In this document: piece by piece, positions 28,501-36,215 of the stretch
Position numbering within the stretch: position 1 is the first letter of the stretch
Layout of the letters: the number at the start of each line of letters is the position of its first letter
Origin: Lichenostomus cassidix
Taxonomy: Eukaryota > Chordata > Aves > Passeriformes > Meliphagidae
Length of the DNA stretch: 64,000 bases
NCBI GenBank assembly: GCA_008360975.2
Contig: CM039184.1
Span: 55,890,797-55,954,796 of the forward strand
Direction of reading: 5' to 3'
Program-made: the position numbers and the translations under genes
The notes under the pieces: model-generated
Databases searched by the model: none
The model's input: only the letters and a program-made list of their open reading frames with translations
Told to the model about the DNA's origin: nothing

Positions 28501-28739
28501 CCTTAGGCACAGGGGTGTTCGCTTTAAGGCAACACTGCGGAGGCGGCCCTGCCCCCCGAGGGAACAGCGGAGCAGCCGCCCGGGGCCCTCGGCTCCCCCC
28601 GCGCCGGGCCGCCCAAGGGCAGCCGTACCTGAGCGTAAGTGCTCTTCAGAGACACCACGAGCTTCGCGTGGTTCTGGTGAGGCTTCTGGGCCAGCTGAAA
28701 GGCTTCCCGGACCTGCAGCAGCTTCTTCTTGGCTCCCAT
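2628..28739 (-). CDS. NCAPG: NCAPG, condensin I complex subunit 3 (CAP-G), complete, 21 coding exons
   Basis: CAP-G is the HEAT-repeat subunit of condensin I. It binds the kleisin NCAPH and DNA and is needed for mitotic chromosome condensation. Joined coding exons (minus strand, 5' to 3'): 28739-28629, 28048-27839, 26985-26757, 25432-25287, 24386-24302, 21046-20854, 19347-19198, 17078-16938, 15947-15824, 15055-14966, 14811-14632, 14172-14062, 11962-11843, 10362-10126, 9790-9609, 6942-6768, 6337-6176, 5361-5190, 4182-4096, 3648-3570, 2754-2628. The sum is 3111 nt, or 1036 residues plus TGA, against about 1015 in human. Every intron is GT/AG and every phase joins without a stop. Landmarks are the MGA start, the GSMPENA and [10 protein letters not shown] segments, [50 protein letters not shown] and [10 protein letters not shown]. 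These match vertebrate CAP-G along its length. The start has G at -3 and G at +4. The C-terminal 150 residues are basic and less conserved, as is usual for the family. Confidence 0.97.
3570..3648 (-). CDS. NCAPG: NCAPG coding exon 20 (residues 969-995)
   Basis: The exon is 79 nt and encodes [20 protein letters not shown] and KRGNE. It is basic and corresponds to human GQRKVTVSARTNRR. The phases (1 in, 2 out) fit. The donor is AAG|GTAAAT. Confidence 0.85.
4096..4182 (-). CDS. NCAPG: NCAPG coding exon 19 (residues 940-969)
   Basis: The exon is 87 nt and encodes [19 protein letters not shown] and RSTRSKAGK, a basic tail. It corresponds to human MTPLRGVKATQ. The phases (1 in, 1 out) join its neighbours. 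It is too short to stand out as an open frame. Confidence 0.85.
4890..5105 (+). mobile_element. CR1 LINE fragment in NCAPG intron 18
   Basis: The sequence reads like CR1 ORF2 DNA in sense: AACATGAGCCAGCAGTGGC, CCCCTGTACTCAGAC, GAGTCCAGAGAAGGGCAA and GAAGCAGCTGAGGGAGCTG in the element's order. There is an internal deletion between the second and third blocks. It lies opposite to NCAPG transcription and ends roughly 85-90 bp from the exon 18 donor. Confidence 0.8.
5190..5361 (-). CDS. NCAPG: NCAPG coding exon 18 (residues 883-940)
   Basis: The exon is 172 nt. It encodes [18 protein letters not shown], then a polar, poorly conserved tail segment, and leaves in phase 1. A CR1 fragment ends about 90 bp past its donor site. 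Confidence 0.92.
6176..6337 (-). CDS. NCAPG: NCAPG coding exon 17 (residues 829-882)
   Basis: The exon is 162 nt and phase 0. It encodes [31 protein letters not shown] and [10 protein letters not shown], the last well-conserved helical block. The donor is GAG|GTAGTA. Confidence 0.95.
6768..6942 (-). CDS. NCAPG: NCAPG coding exon 16 (residues 770-828)
   Basis: The exon is 175 nt and encodes [39 protein letters not shown] and SQDYQ. It leaves in phase 0 (CAG|GTACAA). It follows the largest upstream intron of this part of the gene (6943-9608). Confidence 0.95.
9609..9790 (-). CDS. NCAPG: NCAPG coding exon 15 (residues 710-770)
   Basis: The exon is 182 nt and encodes [30 protein letters not shown] and [16 protein letters not shown]. 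It leaves in phase 2 (ATAG|GTAATG). It is a strong match to human. Confidence 0.95.
10126..10362 (-). CDS. NCAPG: NCAPG coding exon 14 (residues 631-709)
   Basis: The exon is 237 nt and phase 0. It encodes [29 protein letters not shown], a long acidic/serine insert (residues near 662-690) and [12 protein letters not shown]. The insert is a few residues longer than in human and partly accounts for the extra protein length. Confidence 0.95.
11843..11962 (-). CDS. NCAPG: NCAPG coding exon 13 (residues 591-630)
   Basis: The exon is 120 nt and phase 0. It encodes [31 protein letters not shown] and [18 protein letters not shown] is near-identical to human. The donor is CAG|GTAAAA. Confidence 0.95.
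12730..13240 (-). mobile_element. Probable ancient CR1 LINE copy in NCAPG intron 12
   Basis: Degraded blocks in order resemble an old reverse-oriented CR1 3' half: GAGGTCATCCAGTCCATC, then AAGGAATTCCACAG, then a region ending near CCCCCTCTCAGGCCCC. The copy is highly diverged and its edges are guesses. Confidence 0.45.
13545..13576. repeat. Perfect 13-bp inverted repeat (hairpin) in NCAPG intron 12
   Basis: The arm TTCCATGTACAAC (13545-13557) and its exact reverse complement (13564-13576) flank a 6-nt loop. The RNA of either strand could form the stem. Confidence 0.9.
14062..14172 (-). CDS. NCAPG: NCAPG coding exon 12 (residues 554-590)
   Basis: The exon is 111 nt and phase 0 at both ends. 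It encodes [18 protein letters not shown] and [11 protein letters not shown]. This starts the C-terminal Cnd3-type HEAT region. The donor is CTG|GTATGT. Confidence 0.94.
14632..14811 (-). CDS. NCAPG: NCAPG coding exon 11 (residues 494-553)
   Basis: The exon is 180 nt and phase 0 at both ends. It encodes [17 protein letters not shown], then [17 protein letters not shown] and a charged helix ending [15 protein letters not shown] is a CAP-G signature that is identical in human. Confidence 0.96.
14966..15055 (-). CDS. NCAPG: NCAPG coding exon 10 (residues 464-493)
   Basis: The exon is 90 nt and phase 0 at both ends. It encodes [17 protein letters not shown] through IRRRELK, matching the human linker that precedes the conserved AEIKVKL helix. 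The donor is AAG|GTGAGC. Confidence 0.92.
15513..15710. repeat. A/C-rich, nearly T-free low-complexity tract in NCAPG intron 9
   Basis: About 195 bp consist almost wholly of A and C in runs such as AAACAAACAAAC on the plus strand. In the NCAPG pre-mRNA this reads as U/G-rich. It is simple sequence with no coding sense. Confidence 0.85.
15824..15947 (-). CDS. NCAPG: NCAPG coding exon 9 (residues 422-463)
   Basis: The exon is 124 nt and encodes [19 protein letters not shown] and [19 protein letters not shown]. It is recognised by alignment to human LLAVLQEILILPTIP and LVERLLHII. From family knowledge, this is roughly the segment where the cattle growth-associated Ile442Met variant lies. The donor is ATT|GTAAGT. 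Confidence 0.92.
16938..17078 (-). CDS. NCAPG: NCAPG coding exon 8 (residues 375-422)
   Basis: The exon is 141 nt and encodes [13 protein letters not shown] and the strongly conserved [15 protein letters not shown], ending MEEGGR. It leaves in phase 2 (GGAAG|GTAAAC). Confidence 0.94.
18191..18232. repeat. Short tandem duplication, 15-bp unit
   Basis: The unit AACAATGAAGGGTTT is repeated twice exactly, then once in a 12-bp shortened form. It lies in NCAPG intron 7. Confidence 0.9.
19198..19347 (-). CDS. NCAPG: NCAPG coding exon 7 (residues 325-375)
   Basis: The exon is 150 nt and encodes [29 protein letters not shown] and [12 protein letters not shown]. It leaves in phase 2 (TTGAG|GTACAT). 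The reading frame continues into the intron for some codons but loses similarity to CAP-G there. Confidence 0.94.
20854..21046 (-). CDS. NCAPG: NCAPG coding exon 6 (residues 261-325)
   Basis: The exon is 193 nt and encodes [30 protein letters not shown] and [11 protein letters not shown]. It leaves in phase 2 at AGCAG|GTATGC. The segment is a conserved HEAT block. Confidence 0.95.
21378..21790 (-). mobile_element. CR1 LINE 3' fragment in NCAPG intron 5
   Basis: Read on the minus strand, it encodes the CR1 ORF2 C-terminus, including [18 protein letters not shown]. The plus-strand sequence opens with the reversed CR1 3' end (ATCACAGAACAGGTGAGA) and runs to CCAGCTCCCTCAGCCTGTCC. It is 5'-truncated, as usual for CR1, and transcribed in the same direction as NCAPG. 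Confidence 0.92.
22521..22566. repeat. Compound (GT)n(TA)n microsatellite
   Basis: A GT run of about 7 units passes into a TA run of about 16 units with one interruption. It lies in NCAPG intron 5 and is a likely length-polymorphic site. Confidence 0.95.
24302..24386 (-). CDS. NCAPG: NCAPG coding exon 5 (residues 233-261)
   Basis: The exon is 85 nt and too short to stand out as an open frame. It encodes [17 protein letters not shown] and [10 protein letters not shown] plus one base. The human counterpart is nearly identical. The donor is CTG|GTAAGA. Confidence 0.93.
25287..25432 (-). CDS. NCAPG: NCAPG coding exon 4 (residues 184-232)
   Basis: The exon is 146 nt; its first two bases complete the Ile codon begun in exon 3. 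It encodes [20 protein letters not shown] and ends at EAVRKLAYE|, with donor GAG|GTAAAT. Confidence 0.95.
26757..26985 (-). CDS. NCAPG: NCAPG coding exon 3 (residues 108-184)
   Basis: The exon is 229 nt, entering in phase 0 and leaving one base into a codon. It encodes [31 protein letters not shown] and [16 protein letters not shown], which are early HEAT repeats. The donor is A|GTAAGT. Confidence 0.95.
27839..28048 (-). CDS. NCAPG: NCAPG coding exon 2 (residues 38-107)
   Basis: The exon is 210 nt and phase 0 at both ends, from [19 protein letters not shown] to NYVFKFLLE. It carries the conserved [19 protein letters not shown] helix pair and an acidic loop (EEGEED). The acceptor follows a T/C-rich tract and the donor is GAG|GTACAG. 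Confidence 0.95.
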
Positions 28740-28980
28740 TGCGAGGCGCGGCTCCGGGACGGACCCCTCACGGCCCCGCGCGCGCGCCGCCAACGGCCGC
28801 GCGGTCCGCGCGCGCAGCTTCAAACCGAGCGCGGGAGCCGCTCCCGATCTCGCGAGAAACCGGGGCGGGCGCGCGCTCGCGCCCGCGCGCTGGGGGCGGG
28901 GCAGGGGCCGGGCCGGGCCGGGCGGTGGCGGGCGGCCAATGGCGGCCGTTGGGAGCGAGCGCGCGGGCGCCGCCATCTTC
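28520..28980 (-). promoter_or_regulatory. NCAPG: NCAPG CpG-island promoter with CDE/CHR-like, CCAAT and YY1-type elements
   Basis: The stretch is very GC- and CpG-rich in an otherwise AT-rich window. On the minus strand TTTGAA (28824-28819) is the CHR core. It is preceded at a 4-nt spacing by a GC-rich CDE-like block (28834-28829), about 80 nt before the ATG. A CCAAT box lies at 28936-28940 (plus orientation). The YY1-type motif AAGATGGCGGC lies at 28979-28969 on the minus strand, and a second ATGGCGGC core is at 28939-28946 on the plus strand. CHR/CDE plus NF-Y control is typical of G2/M genes, which fits a condensin subunit. No TATA box was seen. Confidence 0.75.
28629..28739 (-). CDS. NCAPG: NCAPG coding exon 1 (residues 1-37)
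   Basis: This exon encodes the N-terminus, [14 protein letters not shown] through LKSTYAQ, and ends in phase 0 at a CAG|GTACGG donor. The family start MGA and the stretch [11 protein letters not shown] fix the start codon. The frame stays open for at least 79 codons upstream (see findings). Confidence 0.95.
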
Positions 28981-28982
28981 AC

Positions 28983-29400
28983 ACAGTCACAGAATGAATC
29001 GGACTGGGAAAGAGCTCTGGGATGACCGAATCCCAGCTGGGACTGGACACCGCCATTGTCCAGTCATTTCTTGGACACTTCCAGGGGTGGTGGTTTTACC
29101 ACCTCCCTGGACAGCCCACTCACCCTTTCTGTGAAGACTCACCCTGTCTAATCACCCTTCCTGTGAAGAAATTCTTCCTAATGTCCAAACTTAAAGGTGG
29201 CGCATTTTAAGACTGTGTTCCCTCGTCCTATACCTGGTTGCCTGGGATCATATGCTGACCCTCATCAGGCTACACCCTCCTATCAGGTAGTTGAAAAGAG
29301 TGATAATATCCCCCTGAGCCTCCTGTTCTCCAGGCTAATCAACCCAAACTCCCTAACTGCTCCTCAAGTTATTTGTCCTCGAAACCCTTCAGATCTTCCC
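28983..29400 (-). mobile_element. CR1 LINE 3' copy directly upstream of the NCAPG promoter
   Basis: It begins with a reversed CR1 3' end (CACAGTCACAGAATGA). It continues through blocks typical of reversed CR1, such as GAAATTCTTCCTAATGTCC and CCTCCTGTTCTCCAGGCTAA. It lies in the same transcriptional direction as NCAPG. The left end touches the YY1-type site; the right end is indistinct. Confidence 0.85.
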
Positions 29401-29498
29401 TTGGAGCGGGCTGGGGGGCAGACGGCTTGGCTGGGGCTGTGGGGTCTGCGGATTGCCCAGCTCTGTTCCAGGGCGGGAGCGGGTGTTCCAGAGCCCAG

Positions 29499-29628
29499 CC
29501 CCGGGATCAGCCCATCCCCGGGATCAGCCCATCCCCGGGATCAGCCCATCCCCGGGATCAGCCCAGCCCCGGGATCAGCCCGGCCCCGGGACCAGCCCCG
29601 GGATCAGCCCAGCCCCGGGATCAGCCCC
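29499..29628. repeat. GC-rich minisatellite, 17-bp unit, about 7.5 copies
   Basis: The unit CCCCGGGATCAGCCCAT, with variants ending CAG or CGG, is repeated head to tail; one unit is shortened by a deletion. Each unit holds the palindrome CCCGGG. Open frames over it (Pro/Gly/Ser/Arg repeats) are artefacts of the tandem array. Confidence 0.95.
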
Positions 29629-29639
29629 CCTGCGGCTCA

Positions 29640-29910
29640 GGGGAGGTTTTTCCAGAATTACGTTGGCGCACAATAGTTGAATGTGCCTGACAAACCCGCC
29701 CGGAGCTGCTCTCCCAAAGTGCTCTCCGGACGCGAGCACCGGGGAAAGTCAGCGCAGACGGATTCTGTAAGCCGGAGCGAGTGCGGTAGCAGCCCAACAA
29801 CCCGAGAAAGCTGAGCTGCTGCCTAAATATTCAAAGCTCATTGAAACACCCTCTGCTCTGTAGCCGCTGCGAGCGGGGCTGAGAGTGCGGACAGTGCGGA
29901 TGCAATACGC
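29640..29910. other. GC/CpG-rich patch in intergenic DNA
   Basis: The base composition rises to promoter-like levels with repeated CG dinucleotides (for example CGGACGCGAGCACCGGGG), away from both known start sites. No coding frame was recognised. It could be an accessory promoter, a lncRNA start or an alternative FAM184B first exon. Confidence 0.35.
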
Positions 29911-32900
29911 ATTTGTGCTCCTTCCAGACCGAATCCCTTACTGGTGGAAATTTCCCCCAAGTTTTCAATCATTTGTTGTGACCCTAATGCTTTCCCAGAA
30001 ATCCTTTAACTTGAGAATAGTGATAAACGCTGTATCTCATTAAAAACAGGAAAGAGAACTAAGCTCAAACTCCAGAGCTGCATTACTGGTTAGGGAACGT
30101 ACGGTGAGCATGTAATGACACAGTTAACAAGAAACAAGGCCAGGGGTGATGAGCTGAGGGGAAACATTCTGAGCATAAGTATATTACAAAATATATTATA
30201 GACAGCATTCAGAAAAGTGAACACCAGCCATGGAGAGCAGGAACTTCAGGTGTTTTGACGTCCATATGTGTTTGGGCTTTAAGAAAAATGCCTGATGAAC
30301 CTCAAGGGATGACAGCTATTTAGTAAGGACAGGTGACAAACCATCAAATGACACTAGGCCAAATAGGTAGGATCTGTCTTGAGGAAGGGTCGTTTTTGTC
30401 TAGGGAAAAATAGGGGGGGGCAAAAAAAAAAAAAGGAAAGGAAAAAGAAAACACTAGGGGTCAGTCTTGTTCCAGGTCTGAATCTTCCTAGTGTTTATTT
30501 AAGAAGCAGATTTTTATCAAGCAAATAATTGGAATTATTTTCTCCTTACAATGGTGTCAAGGATTATGGGATATATATGAGCTGTATGTGAAGAATGGAG
30601 GGCAGCAGCAGGAGTCAAAGTATTTTACAGATAAAAATAAATTCTAAAATAATTTAAATATGTGGCAGAGGGGTTTTTTTTTCCTGATGTGTTATACTAC
30701 CATACATTTGTGTATGTTTAAAACAGACACCTCCTTTTTAAAGGCAAGTAGTTTGTATTTTTTATTAACTTCTAAAACATACAGATCAGGCCTAATCCCC
30801 TTCTGCTCCTAGAGAGTAGGAAATAGATTCTCTATGTACAAACATAATAGTAATATAGAATCTGTCATGTTAATTTTTTTTTTAAGTTTTCATTTTATGT
30901 TGTAGAAATAGTCACTCTACAAAACCACTACAATCAGCAGCATATCTTCGATGAGTTGGGTTTTTTTTTTTTTTAAGGTTATGTTTTCTGGGGAAATACA
31001 ATGTGTAACAATCTTTCTATTTAATGTAATTTTACTGGATAATTAACTTCATATAGATTTTTTCTCCAATAGAACTGTGTTTTTGGACAAGAAGATGCAA
31101 ACAGGAAGATGAGCAGATAAACCTTTGGGACTCTTGTGACATCAAAAACACAGGATATTTATTTTAAGTGAAATAATAATGCAAACTGAATTATTTTTGA
31201 TTCACATGTTGAGCAGCCCATTTGTGCCTACCTGCATCTCAGGTCTACAGAAGAGGATCTTCCCTGGGGAATACCTTATAGTCCCTTATGGTGGGTTTCA
31301 TCTAGGATGTGAGATTTATTTCTTCCAGTGTGCTTTAAATATTTCTGTTAGGCTTTGTATTTACAAGTAGAACTAGAAAATTCCCAGTACAATTGATATT
31401 TCATGTGTAGGTAAGTAACACACTGAAGCAGGATCACAAATGCTGCCCATGTCTCTGTGATAGCAGATAGCTTGTTCAGCTGATAGAAATGTTGCCATCG
31501 TAGTTTTTACAGCTTACATTTCAGGGCCTTGACTGCACTAATCAGCCTTGATGAGCCCTGGCCTGTGTCACCTGAGGTTCGAAGCCACAGCCTTTGCCTG
31601 TGGGCCCAGGAACCCATTCCAGCTTCACCCTGGGCCTTCAGTCCCTTGCTGAGCTAACTCTCTGGGCTTATTAAGGAGCAGCTACTTCCTGAGGGATAGA
31701 TATAATGACTGACTGGGAGGGTAAGGACATAATGAAAGTCCAGAGGTTGTAGCCAGTGGGGTTTCATAGCTCTGCCTGGAAAGGCAGTGAATGACAAAAC
31801 TCAGAACCTTGGATGGTGCTCCAGGCTCTGGAGGAAAATGTGCTCTATTAATTACAGCTTTTTTTCTTTGTCCTTTGAAGAAGTGATGTTTATCTGCCAT
31901 GGTCTACTTCTGACTCACTATTCTAAATCCTTTCTCTTTCCTTTGTCAGTCCTGTTATGTGAGGAAATACAGTGCCATGGGGTAAGCCAAACTTGCTGCA
32001 TGCCTGTTATTTTGCAACAATATTAGATGTAGGTCATTGGATAAAAAACAGGTCACAAAAAATGGAAGTTAATGCTATCCTGTTAGGTGTTCAAGGGCTT
32101 TCACATCTGACATGTTTGGTTGTTTCCATATTTAAAACATAAACATAATAATGTTTCATCCATAATCAGGCCATTATTATGCAATAGAATCAGAGCTTCT
32201 GTCCACCACATTACTCCAAAACTTGCATGTATGTAAGTCAGCTATAAAATTGGAAATACATTTTTGAATAGTTACTGTTTTCAGTCAATGAAGAAATCAG
32301 TAGCCCAGCTGTTGTTTTTGGAATCCTGTCTGTTTTATGAGGTGGGAAGAAATTAAAAGTAGAAGGTAGTTATACATAATATTTTTATATGTAATTCTGT
32401 ATAAGATAGGTAATTACCTGAGATGTATCAGTGGCAACACTTTATATGTCATTTTTCTTATACTCAATCCCAAACCGAGTTTTATTACAAATGGGATAGT
32501 GAATTAGGTGAGCAAGATAATTTTTATGCATCTTCCTACTTCTATTTTTTTTATTTCCCTTTTTTTTTTCCCCCTGTTAAAAAGAGAAAATAGTTCCTGA
32601 ATTCTCTGTTCTGGGGTCAAAAAGCTACTCTAGGACCAAAGTGAATATAAGTGGAGATCAATAATGAGGGTAGTGATTTAGGAACTGAATTAGAATCCCA
32701 CTTAGGGGTGCATCTTCCTTTGTTGACACGCTAACTTGAGAAGTTTTAAGTCAGTTTTAGTAATACAGCTTTATCATTTGAAACACAGAATCATAGGAAG
32801 GTTTGGGTTGGAAGGGACCTTGAAGATCATCTAGTTCCAGCTGCCACTCCAGCACTGCCATGGGCAGGGATGCCACCCACTAGCTCAAGTTGCCCAGGGC

Positions 32901-35800
32901 CCCATCCAATCAGCTCTGACATAACATGACAGTTAATGACTAACTGTGCTCTTATACCATTTTCAAAGGCAAACTTTATTGGACTGCAAAACAGCGGCAG
33001 AGTGTAATCTGGAGGATCATTTTAACTTTGCTCTTGTGTATTAAAAAAAATGCCACTGAGCTTGGTAGTACTGGTATTCAGACAAAGAGTTAAAGAATTG
33101 GGCTGTATTAATTGTGTTTTGGGAAAGCTGTTCGTAATATGGTAAATAAAGATGCAAACTTACGTATTAAACATTTGCAACAGAAATACCTTTTTAATAT
33201 CCTGAAATTTTGGGGTGTGGCTCTTTTAATAGTAGCTAGTCAGGGGATTGCAGAAGTTATGTAGTCTGTATATTCAACAAGCAGGAGGTCCCAGAAATGG
33301 AAGACTATTTATAGTCTTTTGCTCATGTATGATTTTTTTTTATGAAATTAGTTAATATATCTGAACGGCAAAGCTACAAACCTGTGTATAGTTAATCAAA
33401 GACTTATAAAAAAAAACTGTAATGTCATGACCACCTTCTCTTACATTTGCCGAAAACTAAAGTGGCAATAATAATTCAAGCAGAAGTGTATGCATTTTCT
33501 AGTTAGACTTTTGATTTTTATTTTAAATTGTCTTTGCAATATACTGCCCCATTTACAAACACTCTGTAATCTACTTGTGATTCCATGTGATTCTCACAAA
33601 CCCCATATCTATATAGAACACACTTAGATTATGCTTTGTGATATCCTTGTTTTGTCATCTTATTTATAGGTGATCCCTAGATAAGTTAGAAGAGAAAAAA
33701 GCCAAATGCTCATTGAAACATTCTGGCATTATCTGCTGAAATTCTGTTATTGAAACTAAATTGGGGTTTTTTTGAATGATGTAACCAATGAACTTGAGTC
33801 ACCTGTGAATTCATGTTCTGTTGTTGCATTTTGTGGTGCATGAAATCTGATTGAAACTCTTCCAGTGTTTGAAGTATTGCCTGAAAAGTCTTGTCTGAAC
33901 TAAGAATACTTTACCAGTGACAAATTGTTTTCTGCTAAAACACCATCTTATACCAAAACCTCAAGTTTTTTCCCCTCTAATCCCCCCAAATTCATAAACA
34001 GCCTGCTTGAAGATATCTCAGTAGTTTATTTCTTTTCCAGTGTACCTGAAGATCTATGCTACTCTGGTCTGTCTGTGACCCATCGAGGCCCAGTATGTCC
34101 TCTGCTGTTTAGCAGAACAACCATGAATGTTACTGTCTGATAATGCAGGTAACTTCTTCTAAGTACTTGTAGAAGCTTTTGCAATTTTCTTAATTTGCTT
34201 TGTATTTTCACTAGTTTGTTCTCTTTTTTCTGCAGAAATAAGGTGCTAGGACTTGCTCCAGCCCTTGCTGTTCCCTTTATTGTCCTAATAAGCTTGTAAA
34301 TTTAATCAAAATTTTACATATAATTTAATTCACAGGCTTTTTCTCAAATTGATGACCACATCGAGAAGAAATTATATAATATTAACTGAGTTAAATTTAT
34401 GTATGAGTACATGTCTTATCAGATATCAGACAATTGGCAGCAGCATATCCCTATGTTCTAGTCACAGAAAAGGTTCCAGCAGCATCTTGGACACTAGTGC
34501 CAGTGAATGAAGAAACTGTATTTTGTCATTCCTTTGTGCAAGGATTTGTTTTGTGCCTTTTTTGATTAATGTTCTTTCTGGGCTAAACGTCTTTTCCCTG
34601 CTTAGCATCTCCGAGCAACTATGATCATTTTCATTTGTAGACTGCATTTCACAGTCTTCATTTCCTCTCATTCCTGGAGTGAAGATTCTTTCTGCCTCTG
34701 GAGAGTGAGTCTCCTTTTCTCCCAGCAATCAAGGGTTTGGTTTCCTTTTCCCAAGCTCTTACCTTCCTACATCTTTGCAGTATTTCTTCTCCCCAGTGCC
34801 TTGTAGGCATTCTTCTGTCCTGATCCTTTCCATTTAGGAGTGTTTTTCTAAACAGTTCTTTGTCTTTCTTTGCCCTCACCAAGGTTTTCCTGTTTTCCTT
34901 TTGCCCTACCATTAACTGACACTAGATAATCCTCCTTCCCAATTCCAATAGTCCTCAGGAAGCTCTTTTTTTGGACCCACCACTGGCAAAGTGGAAGCTT
35001 CTTACCCAAGAAGGATGGCAAGTACTGCCCGGAGATCAGACTGGAAAGCTGCCTACCTTTCCAGGTAGGGGCAAGGGGGAAGAAGCAGCCTTGTGGCCCA
35101 TCTGGCTGGCTGCAAGTCAGTGTGATCTGCTAGGTGGAGCTCTCAGCACCTCCATGGGGTCTCTTGTACTGGCTGCAGTGATACATCAAAAGGGTGTTGA
35201 GCAGCTCTTGGCTTCCCTTACCTGTTTTTGCTCCCTTTTCCTCTTCTTTACCTCTCTTACTTCACCCTGCTTGGCCTTCTCCTCCTTCCCCTTCTCTTCT
35301 AGACTTGTTTAAACGTGTTCACTAACAGTTTTCTTGTTGCATAACACTTCACTGAAGCGTTCTTCTTTAAAAATCCCATTATCTTAATAGCTTGCCTTTT
35401 CTCTGTGTGCCCTTTTTTCTGCCCTTTCTGTCCTTTTATTTATTTTACACTTACAAGCCTGGTCTCTTTGAAACAGTGTGCACATTAAAGAAAAAAGAAA
35501 GACCTGTCATATTGTCAGTTTTCTTCAGGCACCTTTCCAGTGCATTTAGTGTAACTAAAGGGAATGGAGTCTCCTTGGATAAGGCAGGCAGGCTGGATCC
35601 TGGACACAGCTCCTGGGCTCAGCTGTGCTCCTGTGCCCCTTGGCTCCATTCTGCTTTCAGCACAGCAGCAAAAACTGAACAAAGATTTTCTTCCTCACTT
35701 ATGGGCCCATCCTGCCTTAGAGAGGATTGCCAAAATAACAGAGCTTATGAAAGGTGCCAACACTCTCTTCTCAGATGACCTCTTCAATCCTTTGGCAGTA
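29911..35800. other. Intergenic DNA between NCAPG and FAM184B; no gene recognised
   Basis: AT-rich sequence with scattered open frames of under 130 residues, none with recognisable domains or paired splice sites. It contains one CR1 scrap (32785-32915). In humans DCAF16 occupies the equivalent interval; no matching frame was seen on either strand. Confidence 0.6.
32785..32915 (-). mobile_element. CR1 LINE 3' end, short copy
   Basis: It opens with ACACAGAATCATAGGAAGG, followed by TTGGGTTGGAAGGGACCT and GATCATCTAGTTCCAGCTG. This is the classic reversed CR1 terminus, truncated after about 130 bp. Confidence 0.92.
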
Positions 35801-35869
35801 AAGAAGGCAGCATGATTTAATCTTCAGGCAATCTACTACAACAGATCCTCGGCAATGCCTGTGCTTCTG

Positions 35870-36215
35870 CCTCTAGGCTGGCTCAGCGTCTCCAGCGGAG
35901 AATTTGTAGCACCCAGCCGCTGGCGTCTTCTCCTGGCGGAAGCTCAACCATTTGAAGAGAAGGGGAGGAAAAAAAAAATCCCAGTCAGGATGTTTGCACA
36001 TGCTGTTCTCTGCCTGCTCGCCTGGGTGTTTTGCTGAAGGACTGGGACATCTGCAGAGAAAGGAGAGCGGCAGCGGCTGCAGCGTGCCCTGTTCGGGGCT
36101 GAAGTTCCCCAGCGCCGGGGGCTGTGAGTGCACGCAGCCGGGAGGGGCGAGCAGCGGGGCCGGGATCGCGCTACCCAGAGCGTACACAGACAGACGTGAT
36201 TAAAATTCGAGCCTA
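35870..36215 (+). promoter_or_regulatory. FAM184B: FAM184B promoter / 5' UTR region
   Basis: GC-rich, CpG-containing sequence runs up to the FAM184B start and on into intron 1 (to about 36670). No TATA box or single dominant motif was recognised. An in-frame TAA at 36201-36203 precedes the ATG. The transcription start cannot be placed. Confidence 0.5.

Noticed and set aside
28475..29134. Long plus-strand open frame (about 219 codons) over the NCAPG CpG island
   Set aside because: GC-rich DNA is stop-poor. The frame is antisense to NCAPG exon 1, runs through promoter motifs into CR1 sequence, and has no domain.
29197..29690. Pro/Gly/Ser-rich open frames in several phases
   Set aside because: They are translations of the 17-bp minisatellite and CR1 sequence.
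35392..35815. Overlapping plus-strand frames upstream of FAM184B
   Set aside because: No recognisable domain, no splice links, and the two phases are equally open; this is probably non-coding upstream sequence.
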